DNA of 46,758 bases from Sporosarcina sp. (GCA_029263895.1 JARIDO010000004.1:1-46758); one strand, 5' to 3'; shown: positions 16,272-25,242, counted from the stretch's first letter. Program-made: numbers and translations. The notes: a model not told the origin generated them from the sequence alone.

Positions 16272-17828
16272 ATGAGTTTATTAACAGTGAAAGATTTAAG
16301 TCACGGATTTGGAGATCGAGTGATTTTCGAAGACGTTTCGTTCCGCTTATTACAAGGGGAACATATTGGGTTAGTCGGTGCGAATGGGGAAGGGAAATCC
16401 ACATTCATGAATATTATTACTCGAAAGTTAGAGCCGGATGCAGGGACTGTTAGTTGGGCGAAACGTGTGCGCGTCGGTTATTTAGACCAGCATGTTGTGC
16501 TAAAGCAAGGCATGAGTATACGTGATGTACTGCGAACTGCATTTCAATACTTGTATGATCAGGAAGCAGAATTGAATGCACTTTTTGCGAAGATGGCAGA
16601 TGTGGATGCGGATGAACTTGAAAAGCTTCTTGAAGTAACAGGGCAAATGCAAGAAGAGCTTACGAATAATGACTTTTACATTGTCGATTCCAAAGTGGAA
16701 GAAGTGGCGAATGGTTTAGGACTGGATGATTTTGGGTTGGATCGCGATGTGTTTGACTTAAGTGGCGGTCAGCGTACGAAAGTATTGCTTGCAAAACTAT
16801 TGCTAGAAAAACCAGATATACTTCTCCTCGATGAGCCTACAAACTATTTAGATGTAGAGCATATTGAATGGTTAAGGAATTACTTGCAAAACTATGATAA
16901 TGCGTTCATTTTAATTTCACATGATATACCGTTTATGAATAGTGTCATCCACTTAATTTACCATATGGAAAATCAACAAATCACTCGTTATTCTGGTGAT
17001 TATGATGAATTTTTACGCGTGCATGACATGAAGAAACAACAAGTAGAGGCGGCATATAAAAAGCAGCAAAAGGAAATTTCCAATCTCAAAGACTTTGTTG
17101 CGAGAAACAAAGCAAATGCTGCGACGAGCCGAATGGCATCTTCACGACAAAAAAAGTTAGATAAAATGGATGTCATTGAATTAGATTCTGAAAAACCGAA
17201 ACCGCAATTTACTTTTAAAATGGCTCGTACTCCTGGACGTTTTCTATTCGAAACGAAAGAACTCGTCATTGGTTATGAAGAACCGTTATCTCAAGCGCTT
17301 GACTTAACGATGGAACGTGGACAAAAGATTGCGTTGTCGGGTGCAAACGGGATAGGGAAGACTACTCTATTAAAGAGCCTACTGGGAGAAATCCCGGCAC
17401 TCAAAGGACTGGTTGAACGTGGTGAACATTTGGAAATTGGATACTTTGAACAAGAGCCAAAGACGGAAAATAATAATACATGTTTGGAAGAACTATGGAA
17501 TGAATTTCCTCACTTTACGCAATATGAAGTTCGTGCTGCATTGGCACGCTGTGGTCTGACGAACAAACATATTGAAAGTAAAGTAAAAGTTTTAAGTGGT
17601 GGAGAGCGTGCAAAAGTCCGTCTATGTAAACTCGTTAACCGCGAGTCTAACTTATTAGTGTTGGATGAACCTACGAACCATTTGGATTATGATGCAAAAG
17701 AAGAACTAAAACGAGCGCTAAAGGAATACAAAGGAAGCGTATTACTAATTTCACATGAACCTGACTTTTATGAAGATGTGGTAACAGATATTTGGAACGG
17801 TGAAACATGGACGACAAAGATGTTTTAA
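16272..17828 (+). CDS. yfmM: ABC-F family ATPase (YfmM-like)
   Basis: A 518-aa protein with two ABC ATPase domains and no membrane segments, the ABC-F layout of ribosome-associated translation factors. First domain: Walker A GANGEGKST (about 36-44), signature LSGGQ (about 163) and LLLDEPTNYLD. Second: Walker A GANGIGKTT (about 357-365), signature LSGGERAK and LVLDEPTNHLD. Between them is a charged, Lys-rich linker helix that in ABC-F proteins reaches into the tRNA exit site. Length and the opening SLLTVKDLSHGFGDR fit B. subtilis YfmM. The start at 16272 follows AAAGGTG; an upstream in-frame ATG at 16239 has no ribosome site. An antibiotic-resistance role is not implied by the sequence. Confidence 0.88.
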   Translation: MSLLTVKDLSHGFGDRVIFEDVSFRLLQGEHIGLVGANGEGKSTFMNIITRKLEPDAGTVSWAKRVRVGYLDQHVVLKQGMSIRDVLRTAFQYLYDQEAELNALFAKMADVDADELEKLLEVTGQMQEELTNNDFYIVDSKVEEVANGLGLDDFGLDRDVFDLSGGQRTKVLLAKLLLEKPDILLLDEPTNYLDVEHIEWLRNYLQNYDNAFILISHDIPFMNSVIHLIYHMENQQITRYSGDYDEFLRVHDMKKQQVEAAYKKQQKEISNLKDFVARNKANAATSRMASSRQKKLDKMDVIELDSEKPKPQFTFKMARTPGRFLFETKELVIGYEEPLSQALDLTMERGQKIALSGANGIGKTTLLKSLLGEIPALKGLVERGEHLEIGYFEQEPKTENNNTCLEELWNEFPHFTQYEVRAALARCGLTNKHIESKVKVLSGGERAKVRLCKLVNRESNLLVLDEPTNHLDYDAKEELKRALKEYKGSVLLISHEPDFYEDVVTDIWNGETWTTKMF

Positions 17829-17856
17829 AATAACTTCATCGATTCTAGATGCATTT

Positions 17857-17909
17857 AAAATAGAAACAGCTAAAAAGGAGAACTTCTTTTTAGCTGTTTC
17901 TATTTTACA
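17857..17909 (+). terminator. Intrinsic terminator after the ABC-F gene
   Basis: 20-bp arms (17857-17876 and 17887-17906, core AGAAACAGCTAAAAA) with a 10-nt loop, ending in a T-rich run. Confidence 0.9.
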
Positions 17910-17953
17910 ACATTCTATGTGAATTCTAAATATCATTTTGTAAAGGTTGAGGA

Positions 17954-17982
17954 ATGACCTGTTTAGTGAACAAGCGTATAAT
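17954..17982 (+). promoter_or_regulatory. Sigma-A promoter of the antiporter-symporter pair
   Basis: ATGACC (17954-17959), a 17-bp spacer and a perfect TATAAT (17977-17982), about 78 nt before the antiporter start. Confidence 0.6.
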
Positions 17983-18060
17983 AGAAACTTACTACTTGTA
18001 ACGAAATAATGGATGAGATATATACGTTTGAAAGAAAAGCTCTGAATAGGTGGGAAATGA

Positions 18061-20076
18061 ATGGATTTATTAACGAGTATATTAGTGTTGCTCATTTTAT
18101 TGTTATTAACGTACGTAATTGGACACTATATCACTTTTTTACCAACTGCTTTAATACAAATAGCTGTTGGGTGGTTATACGCGATAATGGTCGATGGGTT
18201 TACAGTAGAAGTAGAAACAGAATGGTTTTTACTCCTTTTTATAGCACCTTTGCTTTACAATGATGGTGCTCATTTTCCGCGTGAACAATTATGGAAAATG
18301 CGCGCCTCAATATTAGGGAATGCAATTATTTTAGTGTTGCTGACTACGATTGTAGGTGGTCTGTTTGTCCACTGGATGATTCCCGCAATTCCGTTAGCCG
18401 CAGCATTTGCGCTTGCAGCGATATTATCGCCAACAGATCCAGTTGCAGTAAATGGCATCGCTAAACGAATTCAAATTCCACATAGCATCATGAATTTGGT
18501 GCGTGGTGAGTCATTAATTAATGATGCATCTGGGTTAGTTGCATTCAATTATGCGGTTTTAGCAGTTGTTACAGGTTATTTCTCAATCCATAAAGCGACA
18601 ATTGACTTTGTCTATATGTTTATTGTTGGAGGAGTCCTTGGAATTGTTCTAGCATTGTTGATTAATCGAATTCGCTATGCTTTGCGTAGACGAGGACTTG
18701 TAGATGTTGTCTTTCATTCACTCTTACAAGTTCTTACACCGTTTATTGTATTCTTTATTGCGGAGGAAATTTTTCATGCATCTGGTGTAATCGCAGTTGT
18801 GGCGGCGGGTATTATTCATGCTCTTGTGAAGGAACATACTGGAACGTTCATCGCTCAAGAGCAGGTGTTGACTGAAAATATATGGTCAATCATCTCCTTT
18901 ATATTAAATGGTGTTATTTTCTTGTTATTAGGTCTAACATTGCCAACTGCAATGAGCTCATCACTCGAAAATCAACAAATGAGTAACTGGTTATTGTTGG
19001 CGTATGTATTTGCTTTAGGGTTCGTAGTGCTGAGTATTCGATTTTTATGGTCCCATTCATATGCTTACTTTGACTATTATGTTTCAAAGAAAGCGCAGCA
19101 ATCACCAACGATTCGTGCTAGCTTAACAACAACGCTAGTTGGTGTTAGAGGAACGATTACAATGATTGGTGTGCTATCGATTCCGTCTTTAACGATAACA
19201 AACGATTTGTTTCCAGAACGATCACTCATCATATTTTTAGCTGCGGGTGTTATCTTAATGACACTCATTATGGCAACAATCTTTTTGCCGATTCTTAGTC
19301 GCAATGAAGAAAACTTGCATATAACAGATTTGGCTTTAATCAATGAAAAGCAAAGAATGCTTATGCGTGCGTTGCAGAAAATTAAGACTGAAGAGACGGA
19401 TGAAAATGCATCAATCGTCTTTGAATTATTAAACGAATATACAGTCATGTTGCATATGCTACAGTCGAAAAATAGAAATGAAGAAGAACTACTACGATAT
19501 AATGAAGAATTGAAAAAAGAACGATTACACGCATTAAATTTGGAACGAGCATATTTGATTGAATATGCAACGTCTCATAACGTGAAAACGACTATAGTTA
19601 AAGGAATCGAAAAATCGATTTCAATTCGTGAGAAAACCATATTTAGTGAAAAGTATAGATTCTTACGTCAAAAGTTCTATCAATTTATCCGAAGTTGGAA
19701 ACGGGGTCGCTTAAGTGAAAAGGAACTAATGAAAGTTCAATCAATGGAAGATATTGTTCAGGTGTTTGTGCTGGAGAAGGTTTTAAAGCACTTTGAAGAA
19801 CGCTTATCTATAAGTGAACAGCCCGAGGTGTTGCATAGTATGCTATTTTATTACAAGCGACTTCTTCATAAGAAGCAATTATCTGCCGAAATTGAAGAAG
19901 ATCAAACAGAACGAACGGAGCAGAAAGAAGTTCTATGCTTACATGCAATTGAAGTACAACGTAAAGAGATTTCAGCTATGTTTGATGATGGAACAATTAA
20001 CACGGTAGAAGCAAAAGAATTACGCAGATTTGTTAACTACATGGAAAGTGTCTTGCTATACGAATATGTTGAGTGA
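18061..20076 (+). CDS. nhaK: CPA1-family Na+/H+ antiporter (NhaK-like)
   Basis: A 671-aa monovalent cation/proton antiporter of the plasma membrane. The first 400 or so residues form about 12 hydrophobic segments with the CPA1 signatures AAILSPTDPVAV (ion-binding Asp) and RGESLINDASGLVAF. The remaining 270 residues are a hydrophilic, charged cytoplasmic tail, presumably regulatory. Length and layout match B. subtilis NhaK (670 aa), which exchanges Na+, K+, Li+ or Rb+ for H+. The ATG at 18061 follows AGGTGGG. A sodium-coupled symporter starts 13 nt after the stop, so the two form an operon in which this protein could renew the sodium gradient the symporter uses. Confidence 0.88.
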   Translation: MDLLTSILVLLILLLLTYVIGHYITFLPTALIQIAVGWLYAIMVDGFTVEVETEWFLLLFIAPLLYNDGAHFPREQLWKMRASILGNAIILVLLTTIVGGLFVHWMIPAIPLAAAFALAAILSPTDPVAVNGIAKRIQIPHSIMNLVRGESLINDASGLVAFNYAVLAVVTGYFSIHKATIDFVYMFIVGGVLGIVLALLINRIRYALRRRGLVDVVFHSLLQVLTPFIVFFIAEEIFHASGVIAVVAAGIIHALVKEHTGTFIAQEQVLTENIWSIISFILNGVIFLLLGLTLPTAMSSSLENQQMSNWLLLAYVFALGFVVLSIRFLWSHSYAYFDYYVSKKAQQSPTIRASLTTTLVGVRGTITMIGVLSIPSLTITNDLFPERSLIIFLAAGVILMTLIMATIFLPILSRNEENLHITDLALINEKQRMLMRALQKIKTEETDENASIVFELLNEYTVMLHMLQSKNRNEEELLRYNEELKKERLHALNLERAYLIEYATSHNVKTTIVKGIEKSISIREKTIFSEKYRFLRQKFYQFIRSWKRGRLSEKELMKVQSMEDIVQVFVLEKVLKHFEERLSISEQPEVLHSMLFYYKRLLHKKQLSAEIEEDQTERTEQKEVLCLHAIEVQRKEISAMFDDGTINTVEAKELRRFVNYMESVLLYEYVE

Positions 20077-20089
20077 GGGGGGAAATGCC

Positions 20090-21436
20090 TTGTCAGAAAA
20101 GAGAGAACAATGGTCGTCTAAATTAGGGTTCATATTATCATCTGCTGGCGCTGCCATTGGTCTAGGTGCGATTTGGAAATTCCCGTATGTAACCGGGATG
20201 AATGGTGGGGGAGCGTTCTTTCTTATATTTGTAGCGTTTACCCTCATCATTGGATTACCATTGCTAATTGCGGAATTCATTATAGGTAGAGGTGCGGGAA
20301 AAGAGGCAATCAGTGCGTATAAAAAACTTGCACCGGATAGTTTGTGGGTGTGGGTCGGTCGCTTAGGTGTGATAGGAAGTTTTTTATTACTATCATTTTA
20401 TAGTGTTGTAGGTGGTTGGGTTCTCATTTACAGTGGTATGTCCATAACTGGCGGAATCATAGGGGATGGTGCTGATTACGTCTCTATGTTCGGAGTGATT
20501 ACAGGCTCGCCGTCGTTGACAATACTAGGTCTGTTTTTATTTATTCTAGTGAACGTCCTTGTCATTTCATTTGGAATACAAGCTGGTATTGAAAAAGCAA
20601 ATACAATCATGATGCCATTACTATTTGTTTTTTTTATTGTACTCGTCGTCCGCTCCTTAACATTGGATGGTGCAATGGAAGGTGTGAAGTTCTTTTTATC
20701 ACCGGACTTTTCAAGTATTACAGGTGAATCGATTTTGTACGCATTAGGTCAATCCTTCTTTTCACTTGCTGTAGGATTTTCATGCATGGTGACGTATAGT
20801 TCTTATTTGAAAAAAGACGTTAGTTTGCCTTCGTCTGCATCGTCAGTCGTTTGGTTAAACATTTTCGTGTCATTGCTTGCAGGCTTAGCGATATTTCCAG
20901 TCGTATTTGCGTTTAATTTTGAACCAACGCAAGGACCTGGTTTATTATTCATTGTGTTACCTTCAGTGTTTTCGCAGTTACCTTTTGGCCAACTGTTTTT
21001 AAGCTTATTCTTATTATTGTTCTTATTTGCAACTTTGACTTCATCATTTAGTTTGTTTGAAATAATTGTGGCGGCTTTTACCTCGAATGAAAAAAGGTCA
21101 AGATTGGGAGTAGCGTGGATAACAGGTCTTATTGTTTTTGCAGCCGCTATACCAGCTGCCTTATCATCGAGTTTACTTGCCGATTTTAATGTGTTTGGAA
21201 AAAGTATCTTTGACAGTACGGATTACTTAGTTAGTAATCTACTCCTTCCGATTGGAAGTTTTCTAATCGCCGTCTTTATAACAAGAAAGATGGACCAAGT
21301 GATTGTTAGAGAACAATTTCATCTGAGTAATCATGTGTCAACTCGTTTGTATGCCACTTGGTATTTCTTAATAAAATGGGTTATACCGATTATAATAGTC
21401 ATTGTATTTGTTACGATGCTACGTACAAAAGGATAA
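20090..21436 (+). CDS. Neurotransmitter:sodium symporter family transporter (YocR/YhdH-like)
   Basis: A 448-aa membrane protein with 11 or so hydrophobic segments. The N-terminal EQWSSKLGFILSSAGAAIGL and GAIWKFPYVTGMNGGGAFFL segments contain the conserved SNF-family TM1 signature (G-IWKFPY, Na+- and substrate-binding). Bacterial members (LeuT, TnaT, MhsT) take up amino acids with Na+; the substrate here is unknown. The start is TTG 20090 after GAGGGGGG; an ATG at 20030 lies inside the antiporter gene and has no ribosome site. It is cotranscribed with the upstream Na+/H+ antiporter. It resembles B. subtilis YocR and YhdH. Confidence 0.87.
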   Translation: MSEKREQWSSKLGFILSSAGAAIGLGAIWKFPYVTGMNGGGAFFLIFVAFTLIIGLPLLIAEFIIGRGAGKEAISAYKKLAPDSLWVWVGRLGVIGSFLLLSFYSVVGGWVLIYSGMSITGGIIGDGADYVSMFGVITGSPSLTILGLFLFILVNVLVISFGIQAGIEKANTIMMPLLFVFFIVLVVRSLTLDGAMEGVKFFLSPDFSSITGESILYALGQSFFSLAVGFSCMVTYSSYLKKDVSLPSSASSVVWLNIFVSLLAGLAIFPVVFAFNFEPTQGPGLLFIVLPSVFSQLPFGQLFLSLFLLLFLFATLTSSFSLFEIIVAAFTSNEKRSRLGVAWITGLIVFAAAIPAALSSSLLADFNVFGKSIFDSTDYLVSNLLLPIGSFLIAVFITRKMDQVIVREQFHLSNHVSTRLYATWYFLIKWVIPIIIVIVFVTMLRTKG

Positions 21437-21444
21437 ACGTAAAT

Positions 21445-21476
21445 ACCGGCAGAAGCGGTAAGCTTTTGCCGGTTTG
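21445..21476 (+). terminator. Intrinsic terminator after the symporter gene
   Basis: ACCGGCAGAAGC (21445-21456) and GCTTTTGCCGGT (21462-21473) form a stem with one G-U pair and a 5-nt loop, followed by TTGTT. Confidence 0.8.
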
Positions 21477-21505
21477 TTATAGCTGACATGTTAGAAGTAA
21501 TCAAT

Positions 21506-21691
21506 TCAGAAACGGTTTTGACGGTTTTTCTCATTTGTATTTGTACGTGTTTTGTTTTGCTCTTGTTGTTCAATTGCCAGTTCTATATCAAACTCTGTAC
21601 CGAACTCAACTCTGTCATCTTTATTTTCGCGATTTTGTTCTGGATTTTGATTTCTGTTTTGACGTGGATTCTTGTCTTTGTTTGTTGGCAT
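21506..21691 (-). CDS. Small Asn/Gln-rich protein, gamma-type SASP-like
   Basis: A 61-aa hydrophilic protein rich in Asn, Gln, Glu, Lys and Arg. It has a strong ribosome site (GGAGGTGA, 9 nt before the ATG), which marks it as a real gene. The segment VEFGTEF followed by an acidic stretch and EQQEQNK resembles the repeat unit of gamma-type small acid-soluble spore proteins (consensus around FGTEFASETN-Q-V), the amino-acid store of Bacillus spores cleaved by the GPR protease. Here there is a single, diverged repeat (FDIELAIE instead of FASETNAQ). If the assignment is right, expression would be forespore-specific (sigma-G). No sigma-G promoter was established. Gene confidence is higher than function confidence. 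Confidence 0.65.
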   Translation of the reverse strand: MPTNKDKNPRQNRNQNPEQNRENKDDRVEFGTEFDIELAIEQQEQNKTRTNTNEKNRQNRF

Positions 21692-21941
21692 GAATTTTTC
21701 ACCTCCGTGTGATTACTATTTGCAGAAATTCTGAAACTATACGTTACACTCAACAACTCATTTGTGTGTATCCAATTCTTTTTTAGGAGCATATTAAGGC
21801 TGAGAAATCGTAGTGGTTACACAATAGTGTCAATTAGGATACTATGGCACTTGAGAGTGCGTACTTTCTTTATTGACGAGAAGCGTTCATAATGAAGAAT
21901 GTAATACAGTTTAAAACACAAATACAAGGGAGATTATTAAC

Positions 21942-22508
21942 ATGACAATTAGAGTTAAAGCAATCATTGGTAGTACAAGTTCAACATCATTCAATTTAAA
22001 GTTGGTTGAACATTTAAGAAAAAAATTCACAGATGAATTAGAAATTACACCTGTGTTCATAAATGATTTAGAGACGTTTTCTGTTGATATAGAAAATACA
22101 CCACCTGCAAATGTTGCGAAATTTAAAGCGGATGTGAAAGATTCTGATGCAGTTTTATTTGCAGTACCAGAGTATAACTTTTCTATTCCAGGCGCTATGA
22201 AAAATGCAATCGATTGGCTTTCACGCGGAGGAGACCAAACACTTACTGGTAAGCCGGCGTTCATCATTGGTTCTTCTATGGGTGTATTAGGAAGTGTTCG
22301 AGCACAAATTCACTTGAGAGAAATTCTTTCGAATCCTGCTCTTGCTCCAATCGTATTACCTGGTAACGAAGTATATATTGGCGCAGTACACACGAAAATG
22401 AATGAACTAGGAGAGTTGACAGATCAAGCTACAATTGAATTCTTGGATCTTGTTGTTCAAAACTTCATTGAATTCTATAAGAAAACAACTGCTCTTACAG
22501 CTCTTTAA
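21942..22508 (+). CDS. NADPH-dependent FMN reductase / azoreductase-like flavoprotein
   Basis: A 188-aa flavodoxin-like oxidoreductase. The N-terminal GSTSSTSFNLKL phosphate loop (about 10-21) binds the FMN phosphate, and the family signature PEYNFSIPGAMKNAIDW (about 76-92) forms the flavin pocket. Relatives include NADPH-dependent FMN reductases and azobenzene reductases that reduce quinones, azo dyes or chromate. The ATG follows AGGGAG. It is convergent with an HxlR regulator gene across a shared terminator. HxlR regulators often control such reductases, but the convergent layout gives no direct evidence of regulation. Confidence 0.87.
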   Translation: MTIRVKAIIGSTSSTSFNLKLVEHLRKKFTDELEITPVFINDLETFSVDIENTPPANVAKFKADVKDSDAVLFAVPEYNFSIPGAMKNAIDWLSRGGDQTLTGKPAFIIGSSMGVLGSVRAQIHLREILSNPALAPIVLPGNEVYIGAVHTKMNELGELTDQATIEFLDLVVQNFIEFYKKTTALTAL

Positions 22509-22534
22509 GCATCATTATGTATCGATAGTATCCT

Positions 22535-22582
22535 AACAACAAAGGGAGTCAACCATTTACTTGGTCGACTCCCTTTGTTGTT
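22535..22582. terminator. Bidirectional terminator (FMN reductase / HxlR gene)
   Basis: Arms AACAACAAAGGGAGT (22535-22549) and ACTCCCTTTGTTGTT (22568-22582), extendable inward by TC(A)ACC/GGTCG. The right arm overlaps the stop codon of the minus-strand gene. Confidence 0.88.
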
Positions 22583-22934
22583 ATAGAACTTTCTGTTGGC
22601 TATCTTCAGCACGTAGTTTTGAAATATGTGTTGCATGGGTTGTTCCCCATTCATGCATGGCATCTAAAACTGGTCTTAGACTTTTGCCATACGGAGATAT
22701 AGAGTATTCAACCTTTGGTGGAACTTGAGGATAGACAACGCGCGTAATAATATCTTCATCTTCTAGTTCTCTGAGTTGTTTTGTAAGCATCTTTTGTGTG
22801 ACATCAGGCATGAGTCTTCTAAGTTCACTAAAACGTAATGTACCTTCAGATAATAAAGTGAGCAAGATAACGGGTTTCCATTTTCCAACTAAAATACCTA
22901 GTGCCTCATTTACTTTACATTGGTCAACAACCAT
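22581..22934 (-). CDS. HxlR-family transcriptional regulator
   Basis: A 117-aa DUF24/HxlR winged-helix regulator. The conserved core is present: Cys6, GKWKPVILLTLL, FSELRRLMPDVTQKMLTKQL (recognition helix region) and the DGII-like wing around VVYPQVPPKVEYS. The single Cys near the N-terminus lies in the position used for redox sensing in this family. The frame is open to 23138, but AGGAGATG lies 9 nt before the ATG at 22934, and that length fits the family. Targets are unknown; the neighbouring FMN reductase is a candidate. Upstream (22935-23160) there is no other gene. Confidence 0.85.
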   Translation of the reverse strand: MVVDQCKVNEALGILVGKWKPVILLTLLSEGTLRFSELRRLMPDVTQKMLTKQLRELEDEDIITRVVYPQVPPKVEYSISPYGKSLRPVLDAMHEWGTTHATHISKLRAEDSQQKVL

Positions 22935-23167
22935 AGTTAAAACATCTCCTAATCGTTTCATTTTCAACACTACGTTCCAATTCGCGTATAAGTTCCGTAA
23001 AGGTTTGTTACTATCATTATAGCATGTTAAGGAATTAAGAGGGGACTTCTCATTTTGAAGTAGGAAATTGCATATTAATGAATAGTTTGGAAGGCCAAGC
23101 ATATAATTTATACTAAGATTATATGTAATGGTTTTCATTGTTTAAGAGAGGGAGTTTGTGAACATTT

Positions 23168-23239
23168 AGTTAAGCGCTTACATTTATTTTGAGAAACGGT
23201 TGAATTGGTATAGACAACTATACCATTAGACGATATAGT
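23168..23239 (+). promoter_or_regulatory. nag operon control region: cre-like site, NagR-type dyad, promoter
   Basis: Three elements. The cre-like site AGTTAAGCGCTTACAT (23168-23183) matches the CcpA consensus, best read on the minus strand as TGTAAGCGCTTAAC. A perfect dyad TGGTATAG-ACAA-CTATACCA (23206-23225) is a good candidate operator for the GntR-type NagR encoded in the operon. A sigma-A promoter TAGACA (23211-23216), 17-bp spacer, TATAGT (23234-23239) has its -35 inside the dyad, so repressor binding would block RNA polymerase. Together these predict induction by GlcNAc metabolites and carbon catabolite control. Confidence 0.75.
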
Positions 23240-23273
23240 GAGAATATAACAAAAGAAAAGGAGTGAATGAATT

Positions 23274-25181
23274 TTGCTGAACTTTATACAAAAGATTGGT
23301 AAGTCACTTATGTTCCCGATTGCTGTACTCCCAGCCGCAGCGCTGTTATTGCGTTTCGGGCAGGAAGATTTATTTAACATACCTTTCCTTGCTGCTGCAG
23401 GGGGCGGGATCATTGATAATCTTGCACTTATATTTGCTATTGGTATTGCAATGGGCTTAGCCCATGACGGTTCAGGAGGCGCAGCACTATCTGGTGGGGT
23501 AGCCTTTCTAGTATTAACTAGCGCGATTGGCGCTGTAGATGAGTCCATAAAAATGGGCGTATTCGGTGGTATTATTTCGGGTGTCGTAGCAGGTTTACTT
23601 TACAACAAATTTTACAATATTAAACTACCAGAATTCCTTGCGTTCTTTGGTGGTCGTCGATTCGTTCCGATTGTAACTGCTGCAGTCATGACTATTTTGG
23701 CTGGTGTTTTCATTTACGCTTGGCCACCAGTTCAACATGTTATTGACTCTGCAGGTAATTGGGTATTAAACGCAGGGATGTTTGGTGTAGGTGCATACGG
23801 TTTCTTAAACCGTTTACTAATTCCTACAGGCCTTCACCATGTTATTAATACGGTAGTATGGTTTGACTTCGGTACATTCACAGATGCAGCTGGAACAGTT
23901 GTTAAAGGTGAAATTAACCGATTCCTTAAAGGGGATCCTACTGCAGGACCTTTCCTTGCAGGATTCTTCCCAATTATGATGTTTGGGTTACCAGCAGCAG
24001 CGCTAGCAATGTATTTAGCTGCTAAAAAAGAGAAAAAAGCGATTGTTGGTGGAATGCTTCTAAGTATTGCATTTACATCATTCTTAACAGGAATTACAGA
24101 ACCAATTGAGTTTGCATTCATGTTCTTATCACCAGTACTATATGTTGTACACGCAGCGTTGACAGGCGTCGCAATGATGATTGCCTTCGCATTTGATGTG
24201 CGACATGGTTTTGGATTCTCAGCAGGTGCAATTGACTTTGTGCTGAATTATGGATTAGCAGAAAATCCTCTTATTCTTCTTGTAATTGGATTGGTAATGG
24301 GTGTTCTCTATTTAGTTATCTTCTACTTCCTAATTGTTAAGCTAGATTTGAAAACTCCTGGTCGTGAAGACGATGAGGAAGATGAAGCGGGTGCAGTTGA
24401 TTTTGGTGATGATGTCGTTGAAGCGAAAGCGTATCATACAATTGAAGCGCTTGGGGGAATTGCCAACATTACTGCAATTGACTATTGTACAACTCGCTTA
24501 CGTTTACAAGTGAAAGATTCAGATCTTGCAAATGAAAAAGAACTTAAACGTTATGGCGCAATGGGTATGATGAAGATTAACAAGACCAACGTTCAAGTTG
24601 TTATCGGTACAACAGTAGAATTCTTGGCTGAGGCAATGAAGAGACGGTTGCAAAACGGTAACCCAGCTCCAACTGGTAAAGCAGACAAAGTAGTCATTGC
24701 AGAGCCAGTAGTAGCAAAAGAGTTAGTGGAATCAGATTTCAGTATGCCAATGAATGGTCAAATCGTTGCACTATCTGAAATTCCTGACAAAGTATTTGCT
24801 CAAGGAATGATGGGGCCAGGTTTTGGAATCGTTCCTGAAGGGGATACTGTCCATTCACCAATTAACGGTAAAATCGTTAGTGTATTCCCAACAAAACATG
24901 CTGTTGGATTAGAAACAGATACAGGTGTGGAAGTACTTATCCACGTTGGATTGGATACAGTCAAACTTAACGGTGAAGGTTTTGAATTACTCGTTGAAGA
25001 TGGCCAACTCGTTCAACAAGGCGATGCTCTATTGAAAATCGACTTGGATTATATCACAGCGAATGCACCATCTACGACGACTCCAGTTATTTTCACGAAT
25101 GTCGATAAAGACAAATTACAAGTTTTGAAAACTGGATTCCAACGTCAAGGTGATACTTCAATCGTTAAGGTTGTAGAATAA
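23274..25181 (+). CDS. nagE: PTS N-acetylglucosamine transporter, EIICBA
   Basis: A 635-aa fused enzyme II that imports GlcNAc and phosphorylates it to GlcNAc-6-P. The IIC membrane domain (about 1-360; glucose-superfamily motifs such as GFLNRLLIPTGLHHV and GITEPIEFAFMF) is followed by IIB with the phospho-cysteine in DYCTTRLRLQV (Cys405) and IIA with the phospho-histidine in VLIHVGLDTVKLNGEGF (His557). The TTG start at 23274 follows AAAGGAGTG. It is the first gene of the nag operon, behind the NagR-like dyad. B. subtilis NagP lacks the IIA domain; this fusion matches E. coli NagE. HPr and EI are supplied by the same operon. Confidence 0.92.
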   Translation: MLNFIQKIGKSLMFPIAVLPAAALLLRFGQEDLFNIPFLAAAGGGIIDNLALIFAIGIAMGLAHDGSGGAALSGGVAFLVLTSAIGAVDESIKMGVFGGIISGVVAGLLYNKFYNIKLPEFLAFFGGRRFVPIVTAAVMTILAGVFIYAWPPVQHVIDSAGNWVLNAGMFGVGAYGFLNRLLIPTGLHHVINTVVWFDFGTFTDAAGTVVKGEINRFLKGDPTAGPFLAGFFPIMMFGLPAAALAMYLAAKKEKKAIVGGMLLSIAFTSFLTGITEPIEFAFMFLSPVLYVVHAALTGVAMMIAFAFDVRHGFGFSAGAIDFVLNYGLAENPLILLVIGLVMGVLYLVIFYFLIVKLDLKTPGREDDEEDEAGAVDFGDDVVEAKAYHTIEALGGIANITAIDYCTTRLRLQVKDSDLANEKELKRYGAMGMMKINKTNVQVVIGTTVEFLAEAMKRRLQNGNPAPTGKADKVVIAEPVVAKELVESDFSMPMNGQIVALSEIPDKVFAQGMMGPGFGIVPEGDTVHSPINGKIVSVFPTKHAVGLETDTGVEVLIHVGLDTVKLNGEGFELLVEDGQLVQQGDALLKIDLDYITANAPSTTTPVIFTNVDKDKLQVLKTGFQRQGDTSIVKVVE

Positions 25182-25191
25182 AGCCGAAAAG

Positions 25192-25224
25192 CCAGGAAGT
25201 GCCTTCGTGGCCTTCCTGTTTTTT
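25192..25224 (+). terminator. Intra-operon hairpin between nagE and nagA
   Basis: CAGGAAG (25193-25199) and CTTCCTG (25212-25218) with inner GCC/GGC pairs, followed by TTTTTTC. It looks like an intrinsic terminator, yet nagA starts 20 nt later on the same strand, so it probably attenuates downstream expression or protects the nagE mRNA end. Confidence 0.7.
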
Positions 25225-25242
25225 CATGAGGAGAGATGAAAC

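Noticed and set aside
16272..17828. ABC-F antibiotic resistance determinant (vmlR/msr type)
   Set aside because: Length and N-terminal sequence fit the housekeeping YfmM group, and no attenuator leader peptide was recognised upstream.
21488..21712. Hydrophobic 74-codon open frame on the plus strand
   Set aside because: It is the mirror of the small spore-protein-like gene on the minus strand, which has a far better ribosome site and plausible composition.
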